Of a DNA stretch of 64,000 nucleotides, positions 1-10,595 are shown in pieces; position 1 is the stretch's first letter; each line of letters begins with the position of its first letter. The DNA comes from Sycobia sp. Sy_11 (lineage: Eukaryota > Arthropoda > Insecta > Hymenoptera > Epichrysomallidae). Both the position numbers and the translations under genes were made by a program. Below the pieces are notes generated by a model, which saw nothing but the letters and a program-made list of their open reading frames with translations, made no database searches and was not told where the DNA came from. Where the stretch lies: contig JACCIC010000217.1 in assembly GCA_018907035.1 (NCBI GenBank), forward strand, positions 341,001 to 405,000, in the 5' to 3' direction.

Positions 1-55
1 TCCGTATAACGACCGTTTTAACTTTAAAATATTGTTTTGACTTCGTTTTTCGCAA

Positions 56-1022
56 TCAGTTAAACCTTCTGGGAAGAAAATCCTCTGGTACGTATATGTT
101 ATACCCGTTGTTGTTACACCCGACTGGAAATCCCTTGATACCTGTTGTGCCGAACTTATTCTCTGTTCCTCTTTGCTTTTTAAATACCGCTACGCACCCA
201 AATCGTCTCCATTTTGTTGGATCTATTTTGTATCTATCTGATAGTATCTTTAATGGTATGTTATAGTTAATCGATTTGTATGGTGTTTTTGTTGTATATG
301 TAGTTTGCAGTGTGGACTGCTGAATCCCAATGTGTTGGTGGCATTTCTGTATCATGCATTATTGTCCTAACTTTATTTTCTAATGTTCGATTAAACCTTT
401 CTGCCACTCCGTTATGCTCCGGTGTATCAGGGCACGTGAGCTATAGCTCGGCTCCTAGTTTATTTAAGATGTTTACTGTGTCTGAACTTGTAAACTCAGT
501 GCCTTTATCGCACCTGAGGTAGCATACTTTGTCATCAATAACGAGAATATTTCTTAACTTCTTCAGTCCTCTTTCTAAATATTCTCCGGTATTGTTTTTA
601 TGACGTATTGTAAAAGGCGGGGACGACCAAGTCAGCCCTACATTGAGAGAGCTCCCTTGAGCCTCTCTCACAGGTTTCACAGTCTCCACCTGTAATATCA
701 AGTTTTTGAGTTTTTCTAACTCCATCTCTACGCCCATTGTGCCTTCATGAAGGCAATCTGCTAAAATTATTTCTGGGAGTGAACCAGCAATCGCGATGTA
801 AAATATATCGTGCTTCTCATCGCTTGATAATTTATTTGATCTAGGCGCGTTTTCGAAAGTTCTAATTTTATCCTCAAAACGGTTCCAGAAATCAGCTGCT
901 TTTTCCTTACTCGGATTATATTTTAATCTATACAAATCTATACATTCAAGACGTTTATATTCTTCAAGTTTTTGAATTATTTTACGCGGTGATTTTATTT
1001 CTACCACGCGTTGATAATACAT
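56..1022 (-). mobile_element. Ty1/copia retrotransposon fragment (Gag joined to integrase)
   Basis: Reading on the minus strand, 1022 to 441 is one open frame. Its first ~120 residues resemble a Copia Gag (motif KAADFWNRFEDKIRTF). It then runs directly into Copia integrase (about residues 137-193), with the motif LRCDKGTEFTS that carries the second catalytic Asp. A TAG ends this frame, and the same frame continues with the conserved EHNGVAERFNRT segment (about 430-385) that carries the catalytic Glu. A shift then leads into 355-56, with TPYKSINYNIP and KWRRFGCVAV. The nucleocapsid knuckle, the protease and the first part of integrase are missing between Gag and integrase, so this is an internally deleted, non-functional copy. 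Pol would continue beyond the left edge, where RT should lie. Family assignment is confident; the exact ends are not. Confidence 0.85.
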
Positions 1023-1175
1023 TAAGTCTATATGATTAATAATTATCTCTCGTACCTTGTGTTTATCATCATGTTATTTTCTTTTCTGAAAAACTATTCA
1101 TTTCTTCTCCGTCCATGCTCACAATATAATCTAACCTTTTAGTTCTCAGTTCAGTTATAAAGTAATCTTTCGAAT

Positions 1176-1493
1176 TTAGAATCGCGAATCAATCGTTAAC
1201 TTATACTTCCTATATACTCCGCTATCTTTACTTACTACATTCTCAAGACATTCCGCGAGCAGTTCAATTTTATCGTCGCTCGATCTCTCTTTTAATTTAC
1301 TTTCTATTAATTTATTAACTATTTGTTTAATATTCTTGTGAATTTTGTTTATTAATTTATTAACTATTTGTACAATATTCTTGTGAACTTCACTATTCTT
1401 TTTGAACTGTTGCATTTTCGCTCGCATCGTTATCAGACATACAGTCTGTTGACGTATTATCAGACATAGTGTTATGATGCACTGCATCTTCAT
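1176..1493 (-). other. Open frame with a 45-bp tandem duplication, unidentified
   Basis: An open frame of about 105 codons, upstream (on the minus strand) of the Copia Gag frame. It holds a direct duplication of 45 bp starting at 1306 and 1351. The two units differ at a few bases and encode two near-identical IHKN-IxQIVNKLI units. The unit length is a multiple of three, so the frame is kept. The composition is AT-rich and Lys/Ile/Asn-rich, and I recognise no family. It could be the decayed leader or Gag N-terminus of the Copia fragment, or chance. Confidence 0.3.
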
Positions 1494-1575
1494 TCAAAAT
1501 TTATTCAGATATATTATCAGTATACATGAAATCATTAATAGAATTATTAAAATTATTATGATTTTTAAATCTTAC

Positions 1576-2319
1576 CTCATTCCAGTTTTCTTCTTGACTA
1601 CTTACCACCCAGCCCTCAACAATAGTTGGGACGGATCGTTTGGCACCATATGCAAATGGATTTGCCTCTGGCCAAGCCTCCTGGCTTAGGGTCAAGTTCT
1701 GTTGCTCTCTGGAGTTCTTTCTCTCAAGCGCAACATTTTTGTGAATCTACTCGCAATCGCGCTCATGGACCACATCTTTAATGATTTGTACGATTTTGAT
1801 GCGAGGCAGTTCTCTCTCTCTCTCTCTCTCTGACTTTCTGATCCTTGATAGTGTTTACGTTCAGGACATGCAACCTTACGGTTTCAGTCAGCTGTAAAGA
1901 TAAGCTCTGAATAAGCTCCTTATTCAATTCTCTCTGTTGGCGGAAGAACTCTGCCTGTTCTTTAGCCGCCTCGATTTTGGCCTCCGTGACCCGTACCTCA
2001 TTTTTGCGCTCTATGTCCTCCAGAGCTTTTCTCAGCTCCTCTTTCGATACTGGGAATTTATTTGTCTCCTCTGGTATTTCTAATTTCAGCGTTTTGACGC
2101 CGCGAGGCCACTCGCGAACGAGGACCTCTCTGTCCGTGGCCGTGAGGAGATGTCCGACCTGTATGATCTTATCGTCGGAAAAATACAGATAGACGCTTGA
2201 CGCGTCCTCCGTAGCCAACGAGACGTAGACGTTACATCCATTCATTATCAAGTATAACCGCTTCTCAGTCCATACGCGGATTAGAGCCTCTACTATGGCC
2301 CCTTTCGTCTCCTCGCCAC
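1576..2319 (-). CDS. Candidate host exon(s) encoding a coiled-coil protein, possibly decayed
   Basis: On the minus strand a pyrimidine-rich acceptor (TTATTATTATTTGTATAG) ends at 2320. An open frame follows for about 165 codons: a globular start (around VEALIRVWTEKRLYLIMNG), then a strongly helical Lys/Glu/Gln-rich stretch of about 50 residues (from KEELRKALEDIERK to RQQRELNKELIQSL). A (GA)n run at about 1810-1835 shifts the frame. The other frame continues through one TAG to SQEAWPEANPFAYGAKRSV and meets two good donors, GTG|GTAAGT at 1606/1605 and GAG|GTAAGA at 1576/1575. Codon use is non-repetitive and unlike the AT-rich surroundings. I do not recognise the family. The TAG and the microsatellite shift suggest a pseudogene or an extra small intron. 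A domesticated Gag-like gene is another option. Confidence 0.42.
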
Positions 2320-2344
2320 CTATACAAATAATAATAAGCATACA

Positions 2345-3564
2345 TTATTAAGAGGTAGCTAGACATTATTATTTCTCGCGCTTCGATGGTTGATATTGAC
2401 TAGGGTGCAATTATCTAGACCTTCTTTACTTTAGGAACGGACACACCAAAGAAGTATTTGACGCAGCAGTCTACCTTGCCCAATTGCTTTTGTCTGATTT
2501 TATTATAGTGCGCACTCTATTCGCGTTGCTGCCACTTAAAAACAGACAAAGCTGTTAGTAAGCGACGAAAGTCAACTCATCTGTACAGGCCTGTACTTAT
2601 TTTCGATCCGCAACGCCGGTCTCTATAACGGCTATTCGAACTCGATTACCAAGAATCACCAAGGAAGTATTGGCAACCCAGGGTAAGAGGACCGTATAGT
2701 GAAGTCGCAGATGCATATCGGAATCAACGCCCGCTTATGCACCCAGTTGCGTACATAGATTATATGTACGCACATTCTCGCACCCGCGTCGGCGACTTAA
2801 CTTTTGCAATATCAACCAACGGGACCCTGATCGCCGAAGCTGATGGCAGACGATCAAGCCCTCCCCGATTCTAATGCGAGACTAACACCCCGACGTGCGT
2901 ATTACACCGACTCCTGCAGCTTCCGATCTTAAAATGTCCTGAGCTCGATTAGAACCGGTGTTCTTAATCGTAGTCTCTACGGATCCTAGTTTGCCATGAT
3001 TCGAACAATATAGATAAGCATCAATTAAAGAGTGCACTGTATGCCTATGCGCAGGGAGCGCGCTTATGTACGCGTGCAAGGATATAAGTGTAATCAGCAC
3101 GAACATCCTAAAACGCGCACATTACCCTTATACATATACAAGTATTTGTAATCGTACCTTATGTTAATTTTTAATCACCGTGCCGTCGGACCGTACCGCC
3201 ATTTGCGAATTATTGGCACACTAAAACCATACTGTCTTAGTTTCCGACAAGCTTGCAATTTGATTTAAAACTGTTTTTCAGCAGAGAAAATCTAAGTGGC
3301 GCACGCCAGGTTCGAAAGCAATCCCGCCGGGTCCGAGATGCCGCCGAATCATGCACGAACCAAGCCGCAGCTATAGCTTCGCAGTCTCTCTCTGTCCCCT
3401 CCGTGGACACCTCATTCTTTCTCTCTCGCACGACGCGCGTGGATTGGCTGTGCCCCACTCCGCGCGCCGCGCACGCGTATTTTATTTCGACGCTGGCCGC
3501 GGCACGGTTCACATAGATACCGGTCACCGGGCGAGTGGATCGCACGTTCTCTCGCACACTCGAA

Positions 3565-3604
<40 letters not shown>

Positions 3605-4250
3605 TCTCTCTTAGCGCACGAGCACTGGGGTAGCGTACAGAAGTATGCACGCCGCTCACAGCAGTGTCGGCTATACTCATACATACATGTCGTGCACACA
3701 GGCATACACAGGCTTCGGTCCGAGTGGCTCGGCGATGTATCTTACAGTATATATCTATATATATTATAACCCCCAAAATCGGGTTATTACTTACTGTTAG
3801 CTTGCATGTGTGTGTGGACTCTTCCACGCTGCTGGTTGTGCATTCCTCTGGAAAGGGGATGGGGAATGAGAAATGAACTACGCGAGTGACTCTATCGGAT
3901 TATAACAATATTAACATTTATTTGTACAAAAAACCTATCTACAACGATAATGTGGTACATACGTTATGTACTGGTTGCGGGTTCCGCGACGCTACGTTAA
4001 TTATTTATAAAACTACGCATTCGTACAAAATACTCAGGGATGGGGGAAACGGAACGGGACGCTTTCGATATAACACACGTCGGAACGACGGTACATTATA
4101 AGGTTACATACTATATATTACATGCGCCTCACACGCGAAATCATTTACTACGACATAAAATTACAAAATGAAATAACGATAAAGTTTCCTTAGCTGCGCG
4201 TGATATACACATAACAATTGAGATTAAGTGGGCGCGGCGGTGGGCCAGGA
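2345..4250. other. Unassigned region with a CpG-rich island and (CT)n tract
   Basis: No gene is supported here. From about 3290 to 3560 the sequence is CpG-rich (clustered GCGCGC, CCGCGCGCC) and is followed by a (CT)n tract at about 3570-3612, the pattern seen in insect promoters and 5' UTRs that bind GAGA-type factors. Minus-strand open frames across it translate the (GA)n strand as Arg-Glu repeats and are not credible proteins. Confidence 0.3.
3570..3612. repeat. (CT)n microsatellite
   Basis: About 40 bp of nearly pure CT dinucleotides, directly downstream of a CpG-rich stretch. It forces Leu-Ser and Arg-Glu reading on the two strands, which explains the long spurious frames here. Confidence 0.9.
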
Positions 4251-4461
4251 GCCTAGCTATATGCACGCATGAATAATTATAACAAAAAGTATAAGGCTAC
4301 TTGCCGTCGACGACGACGATGCTGTCGCTGGCCGAAAGCTCGCTGATGCTCGCTGCCGTTGCCTGTTGTCAGGGCGTCCGGGTGCGCGCTCTCTCTCTTC
4401 TCGCTGATAGCTCGCGCGGTTGCGCGTGGCAGCGGCTCGCAGCCGCTGATGGCGTCGCTGT

Positions 4462-4629
4462 CTAACGACGGTACACGAACGGTAGCGCGTAGGCGTTAGT
4501 ATTCTCATTGTCCGGGGTTGCCGCGGGGATGTCGCCGCGTATCTTTTCCTCGTCTTCGATTTGCTGGCACGAAGTTTACACCATGGCAAACTTGTAACTC
4601 GTCACCGCGAAGGAAGCTACAATGACGAC
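4462..4629 (-). pseudogene. Candidate exon with a signal-peptide-like start, one internal stop
   Basis: On the minus strand, an acceptor-like CACATAGTTCAG is followed by a frame reading VVIVASFAVTSYKFAMV, then a TAA, then without frame change CQQIEDEEKIRGDIPAATPD and on to a TAG at 4462. The hydrophobic start with an upstream acceptor resembles the second exon of many small insect secreted proteins, whose first exon codes only a few residues. The internal stop argues for a pseudogene, or for a tiny unrecognised splice. A CpG-rich background alone can give acidic frames like the second half, so confidence is low. Confidence 0.22.
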
Positions 4630-4883
4630 CTGAACTATGTGGTCCGAAACGAACGAAACGAAAACGTGAAAACTGTAATTGCAGGCGGTACGAATAGAAG
4701 GTGCGTCGAAAAGTATAAACTCCGGGGATGATAGAGAAAGTGCAAGTGAGGTTCATTCTTAACTTCATACGTACAGTTGCGCTTCCAGCGCCCTCGCGGC
4801 TCGCGCGTATCGTTTCGCGAACTCACACGAACACTCGCGGTTTCACACGAGCGCTCTAACATACCACCGCCGTTCGGGCGGTT

Positions 4884-4885
<2 letters not shown>

Positions 4886-4931
<46 letters not shown>

Positions 4932-5068
4932 ACGCACACGTACAATATTACATGCACGCGCTCTCACACATACACCGACTCTCACATCCGCATGGTACAC
5001 GTACATACTCTAGCATTCACTCTAATCTTATATGCGGAATTCTATTCTGCGCGCCGACTGCCTTTACA

Positions 5069-5117
<49 letters not shown>
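4886..5117. repeat. Two (TA)n arrays flanking a CpG-rich spacer
   Basis: (TA)n runs occupy about 4886-4926 and 5070-5117. The DNA between and just after them is rich in CA/TG and CG steps. All Tyr-Ile repeat frames over these arrays are artefacts. Confidence 0.9.
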
Positions 5118-5119
<2 letters not shown>

Positions 5120-5129
5120 TTTAAGTATA

Positions 5130-6035
5130 CGCATACATCAGCGTGTATGTATGCACCACTGTAGATATATGCAGCAGCACATACATGTATACGCATTTTA
5201 TCACCTCATTTCACATGCATGCGCGCGCGCTTTAAATTTTACAAAAATTATACTTTTAATTGTTTAAACAATCTATTGTTTATTAAGAATGATTTAATAA
5301 TAATCTTCAAATGGTTAACTATTAGTTCGTTCAACTCGTTATATTTCATAAACACTTTAATTAACATTCGCGTTCAAATAAATAAATGATGCAACATTTA
5401 TTTATTTAACTATAGAATAAGTTATATATTCAAATTTATTTACCATCTAATATATTTAATTTATTGTTAATTATCACAATATCGGCAGCGTGTGCATTAA
5501 TTTCTAATTTTCCGTGCGCGAGTATTCTTTTCTTTCTCTCTCTTTCTCACTCAGCAGCATTTTAACCAGCATGCTCTCTCTCACTCACTCTACCGCGTAC
5601 AGGTATACATCTCTTTTCTCTCTCATTCCAATAGGCAAGTAGTTGGTCGCGCTCTCTCTCTCTCCAGTGCGCTTGTACAGTCAAGCACACTGTTCACTCA
5701 CACGTGCATGGCGCATGCATATACGGGAGTTCTATCTCATAGTGTCGCTTTGTCGCGCACACTATCTATCTTCCTACTTGCTTCTCTGTACTGCGTTTGA
5801 TTTTCACTATCTATGTATTTTGCTTTCATAACAATATTCATTTAATTTCAGCGTATTTATTATTTATTAACTTTCCATTTTAAACTTTGCTATTTCACGT
5901 GTGAAACTAATACCACTCGTACATTCTGCAAAATTTTCAACTTAGCAATTTAAAAATCTCAACTATTTCAACAATAAACAATTATTTGCAATATTTTATA
6001 ATATTGCAAATGAGTGTGTTTTACACTTATTACAT
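5130..6035. other. AT-rich spacer with pyrimidine-rich patch, no gene seen
   Basis: The stretch is AT-rich except for a CT-rich patch at about 5520-5660. I see no coding frame, RNA gene or transposon in it. Confidence 0.5.
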
Positions 6036-6039
6036 TTGA

Positions 6040-6173
6040 CACACGTAAGTACATAGATTAGTACCGATTGTGTTTCATGTATATATATTAAAAAGGTTTA
6101 ATTCAATTTATAAATTATTTAATTTCATTTGCAAAATGTATATGTAAGTTTAAGTATATGTATTACAAGTTTA

Positions 6174-6225
<52 letters not shown>

Positions 6226-6344
6226 GTAAGTACATAGATTAGTACCGATTGTGTTTCATGTATATATATTAAAAACGTTTAATTCAATTTATAAATTATT
6301 TAATTTCATTTGCAAAATGTATATGTAAGTTTAAGTATATGTAT
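6040..6344 (+). repeat. Direct duplication of ~122 bp flanking a (TA)n array
   Basis: A segment beginning cacacgtaagtacatagatt occurs at 6040-6162 and again at 6221-6344, an offset of 181 bp. The copies are nearly identical (the one clear difference is AAAAAGG versus AAAAACG). The (TA)n array at about 6176-6220 lies between them. This is a recent duplication that includes the microsatellite edge, either by slippage or by unequal exchange. Confidence 0.9.
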
Positions 6345-6354
6345 GTGTATATAC

Positions 6355-6850
6355 TGTAGTTTATCGAGACATGTGAACTTTTCTCGCGCAAGTATACATG
6401 CGCGCCACACTCCGTGCTTCGCTCAATCCGCAATACAGTTCAGCAACTCGCACTCAAACGTACATAGTCGCATCATCACATCTCTCATTCTCTATCCATT
6501 CGTCGCGCGAACAAAGTTGCACGTGCGCGCCAGTCGTCGCCGCGGTGCCGCTTCGACTCTCGGTTTTTTTGGAATCTGTTTTTCTGATCGGGATAATTTT
6601 ATCTCCCCTTTCTATTTTTTCAAATTTTTGAATTTTTCTTTTGCAATTTTTTAGAGATCACGCACTTCTATGTTTTTAAAATTTACACTTTTCGCGTCAT
6701 GCTTTTACTTAACGCACTCCCGACTTTTATACAAATTTCTTTCATACTTTTCACACACTCTTTTCTAATTTTCTGATCTACTCTATTTTTCCCACTCATT
6801 CTTTTCACACCTTAATTTTAGTTACTTACTTGTGATCTCGGATTGTTATG
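6355..6850. other. CpG-rich island then pyrimidine-rich tract, no gene seen
   Basis: About 6360-6560 is rich in CG dinucleotides (TCGTCGCGCG, GTCGTCGCCGCGG), unlike its AT-rich surroundings. It contains an initiator-like TCAG at about 6440. It could be a promoter or first non-coding exon of a gene outside the window or a solo LTR. Nothing decides between them. Confidence 0.25.
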
Positions 6851-7130
6851 AATTAGATTACTCATCTTTCCTTCTTTCAAATATTTTATTATTAACAAAT
6901 AATAAAATAACAATACAATAATACAATATTGTAAGCTAAAACTCTTTGGTTTTGAGTTCTAGTGAGTGGAAACCTTCACTTTCACTATAACGTTTTCAAA
7001 AGGTCTTTTTCTCTCGCACTCACTACCGAGAATTTATAAAATCTTCCCGGTCGATCACGTGCAAAAACCTTCGCGTCTTTATTGAAAAACTACAATAAAA
7101 ATTTATTATAATAATTAATTTAACTGCAGC

Positions 7131-7372
7131 ACTGGCAGCGTGCTTGGCCCAATAAACTGTAGGATTATATATGGAATATATAATTAATAAGACAAGGAAT
7201 ATCGATAAGCAACGAGTCTTTATTAATACGTCTTATCTATAGAACCTACCAGTACTAACTGAACGTACAGCGAGGCGGCGCACAGCCGCCGAGCAGAGCG
7301 CTCTCATATTACATACTTACACATGTTCAAATTAGTAAGAAGTGCATAGGGCTAACGTCTTTTGTTCCAACA
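7131..7372 (-). mobile_element. Solo Copia-type LTR with half-tRNA-iMet primer-binding site
   Basis: On the minus strand the LTR begins TGTTGGAACAAAAG at 7372 and ends CCTACA at 7158, giving 215 bp with TG...CA ends. The adjoining 7157-7131 is complementary to an internal segment of initiator-Met tRNA: on the plus strand it reads ggcagcgtgcttggcccaataa, close to the tRNA's own anticodon-arm sequence. Priming by an internal half of tRNA-iMet is the known habit of Copia elements. No Gag or Pol follows, so this is a 5' end broken off inside its leader. Confidence 0.75.
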
Positions 7373-7399
7373 ATAAGATTTTCATAATTATCTACAGCT

Positions 7400-8072
7400 A
7401 GCTTGCGTGTACAGCAGGTGTTAGCTTGCGAATCCAAAGGTCTGCGGATAGAATCCTGGTGAGGTCGAAGTTTTGAGATAATTGTAATACAAGTAAATTA
7501 ACGCATAAATTGTAAAAGAATTCAAGAAATTAATCGCTAAGTTTAAAGTTTTGATTTTTAAAGTCAAGAAAATAAAGCTTTGAATCAAGAAACTATACAC
7601 TTTTTTTAAACATTTAGCATACTTGAATTTTCATGCTTCTAGAAAATAAAAATGTACTTCAAGTAATTATTGTTTTAAAGATAAGAATCGAATTCTTCAT
7701 TTTAAATTCTTCATTTTGAGTGAAGTATTGAAATTCTTAATCTAAGTATATCTTCACTTAATTTTGTCGGCTTGAATCAAATAAATAAATTTTTTGATTC
7801 AAAATATTTAGTTATTGGTTCAATAAAATAGTTTCTTTAGATAAGAAAATATTTATTTAATTTCCAATTTCAGCCATTCATTTTCTAGAAATTTTTGACA
7901 AAAATCTAGGAGATATTTAATTAATCCAAGAATTTATTTTTCTGACATTAAATTTGAATCTATTGGTTTGAGGATAAATTTGCTCAAAATAAGAAAATTT
8001 CATTTAATTCCCAATATTTGTGTTCTGCTGTTGGGAAAAAATAAGCTTGATATTAGAAATGATTTTTTTCAG

Positions 8073-8120
<48 letters not shown>

Positions 8121-8303
8121 CAAGAAATATATTCAATTTTTTAAAAATCCATTTACTCAAAAGAATGAAATAGCTTTGGGTGGATTAAATTTATTTGATT
8201 ATTCCCTGCCAGTTGTAAAATCTAATAAACATTTATTTAATTTTATTAAATGAAACACAAAGATTTAAATATTAAATGTAATAAATAAATAGTAAAAACT
8301 ATA

Positions 8304-8355
<52 letters not shown>

Positions 8356-9077
8356 CAGAAAAATATTTTCTATTTTTGAAAAAATTATTTACTTATAACA
8401 TATACATAGTTTTATTAAAAGATTTATTCCTTTAAATTTAATATTTAAATCTTTATGCTTCGTTTAATAAAATCGAAAAAATGTTAATTAGTTTTTAACA
8501 ACTCGTTGGGTATAATCAAATAAATATATTTCACCATTTAATAATGCTATTTAATTGTTCATATTGAATAGCTTTTCCAAAAATTGAATATATTTGTTAA
8601 CTTTGAGTATATATATATATATATAGTTTTTCAAATATTTATTTATTTAATTTTAGTTTTTACTTATATGTAGTTCCGTTTAGTAAAATCCAAGAAATAT
8701 TTATTACTTTTCAATAATTTATTTAGTGTAATGTAATAAATATATATTTGTTATTCAAATAAACTTAATTGTTTATTTCAAATATATGGTTTACTCCAAA
8801 TTAAAAAATATTCATTCGTGTTAAATATGTATGTTTCTGTTTTAAATATAAATTTAAATAAATATTTGTTGTATTTTAATAACTATTGAATTAATTTTAA
8901 TGAATGCATGATATTATGTAAATAGCAATGAAATGAAATTTATTATATAAAAATTTAATGAATGTTATTATATAAATAATTTACTGAAACTATAATTTTT
9001 TATATCAAATTAGTCTTATTGTTAAGATCAACGTAGTCTTATTATCAAGTTTTAAACTCTAAATTTTAAGAAAATAC

Positions 9078-9120
<43 letters not shown>
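7400..9120. repeat. AT-rich spacer with several (TA)n arrays
   Basis: The base composition is extremely AT-rich. (TA)n arrays lie at about 8079-8114, 8306-8351 and 9079-9118, with a shorter one near 8608-8625. No protein, RNA gene or transposon end is supported in the rest. Confidence 0.75.
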
Positions 9121-9121
<1 letters not shown>

Positions 9122-9410
9122 CTATTTTCTTAAAAAGTTGGCAGCGCGGTGTAGTAAATGGGATTCACTGATGTCGACGAAGAAATTCTTTAAATTCATA
9201 TACCCAGGTATACCTTTTCGTAGCCTCGATCATCGCCACGCAGCGAATTTAAAACTTTAAGAAAATACGTGTGTGTATATAAATGCTTACATACACACTT
9301 ACACACACGGACAAGAAAATCTATACGCACTTCAAGAATTTCGACACCAGTTAACCCCTTTTATTGCATCTATTGTTTTGGCGTCCACCCTACTGAATGT
9401 CGTCTCTCCC

Positions 9411-9591
9411 TCGATCGCACGAGTTCTAAAACCAACATCTGGAATACCGCACGAACGGAGTACCGACGTTCACCGCCGGAGCGCTGAGTGTCAAAATTTT
9501 ACTGCAGTGTCTAACATGGGCATCGGCGATCTCCTCTTATTATCTCAGATCGCACGAACGGGGTACCGATGTTCACCGCCGTAGCGCTACA
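9411..9591 (+). repeat. Dispersed repeat, also at 57300-57440, with internal 38-bp direct repeat
   Basis: The segment 9411-9540 runs parallel to 57300-57440: both start gatcgcacgaa-tTC, pass through ATCTGGxATxxcGCA and end catcggcgat. Inside this copy, a 38-bp unit (cgcacgaacggagtaccgac and onwards) at 9448-9485 recurs at 9551-9588. It abuts the 5' end of Gypsy element A. It could be a leftover of an LTR or of a small non-autonomous element. Confidence 0.6.
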
Positions 9592-9639
9592 TCATCAGAG
9601 GGTGTCACAAATGATCGATCATACACCCGATCAACAAAT

Positions 9640-10586
9640 AACACCTACCTAAAAGAAACAAGAGCAGGTCAGCTGCTCAGACAGTGGAAGGTTCAGTTCT
9701 CAGAAGCTCCACATGAAGATGTAGAGGAATTTACTGACAGACTTGAGGAGACAGTCGGAAGCCTAGATATCCCAGAGATGGAGATACTAAAATTAGTACC
9801 GGGAATACTATGTAGATCGGCAAGGATATGGGCAAGGCCCATCCATAAAAATGGAGAAATCTGCAAGATTTACAAATAGCCCTCCGCGGACAGTTTAGGC
9901 CAATAGACTATGCGCTGCGACTCGAAGAAGAGTCAAGGGATAGGACATAAGGGTCGAAAGAATCCATCGGCTCCTACCTTCGAGGTATGAGAGTGCTGAT
10001 CGACAAAATGCCACCAGCACTTCTTATCGAGTCACAACTCGACAGGATTTACAGGAATCTCTATCCTGAATACATCGACAAAATTAATCGCAGCGACTTT
10101 AAATCGACTGATGAACTACAATTAATTGGACAACAACTAGAATTAAAAAAGGAATTGAAAAATCGGTACAAAGAACCTCCACCTGTCGAGACCTGTATGG
10201 TCAGCACAGCAGCGTGTTCACCATCAGAAAGAGCTAGCAGACGCTCTAGACTAGGAGCCCTCGTTACTGAATTGTGTAAAATTTCGAAAAAACATGTGAT
10301 AATAATAGTACCGGCTGCAACGGTAACGAATCAAATGAGCGAAGAAGCGGACAGCCGTGACAGACGAAAAGAACCACATCGGAACTACAGCCCAATACCA
10401 CCATACTCACGAGACGCTTCGCCCCGGAGTAGCGAACGGAACACGAGTTGGCACCGAAGCCTTTCACCAACACCACCCACCAGAGTCCATTCCCCATCAC
10501 CTACCCGTAATAGTCGATATTCAACACAAAATCAATCAAGAAACCTTTCCCCCAACATCACCTATCAGAGCCCCTCCGATATGTGA
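9640..10586 (+). pseudogene. Gag of Gypsy element A (capsid remnant plus Arg/Ser-rich tail)
   Basis: About 9650-9880 reads as a Gag capsid segment (LLRQWKVQFSEAPHEDVEEF, then a conserved G-L-x-x-x-A-R-x-W-like helix) and ends at a TAG. A frame change leads to 9960-10586, which starts near SYLRGMRVLIDKMPPALLIE and continues EYIDKIN, the second capsid half. The C-terminal third is Arg/Ser/Pro-rich (RDRRKEPHRNYSPIPPYSRD), suited to RNA binding. The zinc knuckle and most of the protease, which follow in copies C and D, are absent: the text jumps from this tail to the last strand of protease at 10596. Confidence 0.75.
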
Positions 10587-10595
10587 TGTTGGAAG

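Noticed and set aside
2882..3106. A small secreted protein on the minus strand (start MFVLITLISLHAYIS)
   Set aside because: The start looks like a signal peptide, but the rest has no recognisable domain, no splice support and no composition bias that sets it apart from chance frames in this block.
3237..3827. A 196-codon minus-strand protein with Arg-Glu repeats
   Set aside because: The repeats are the translated (GA)n strand; frames on both strands remain open there only because of the CpG-rich composition.
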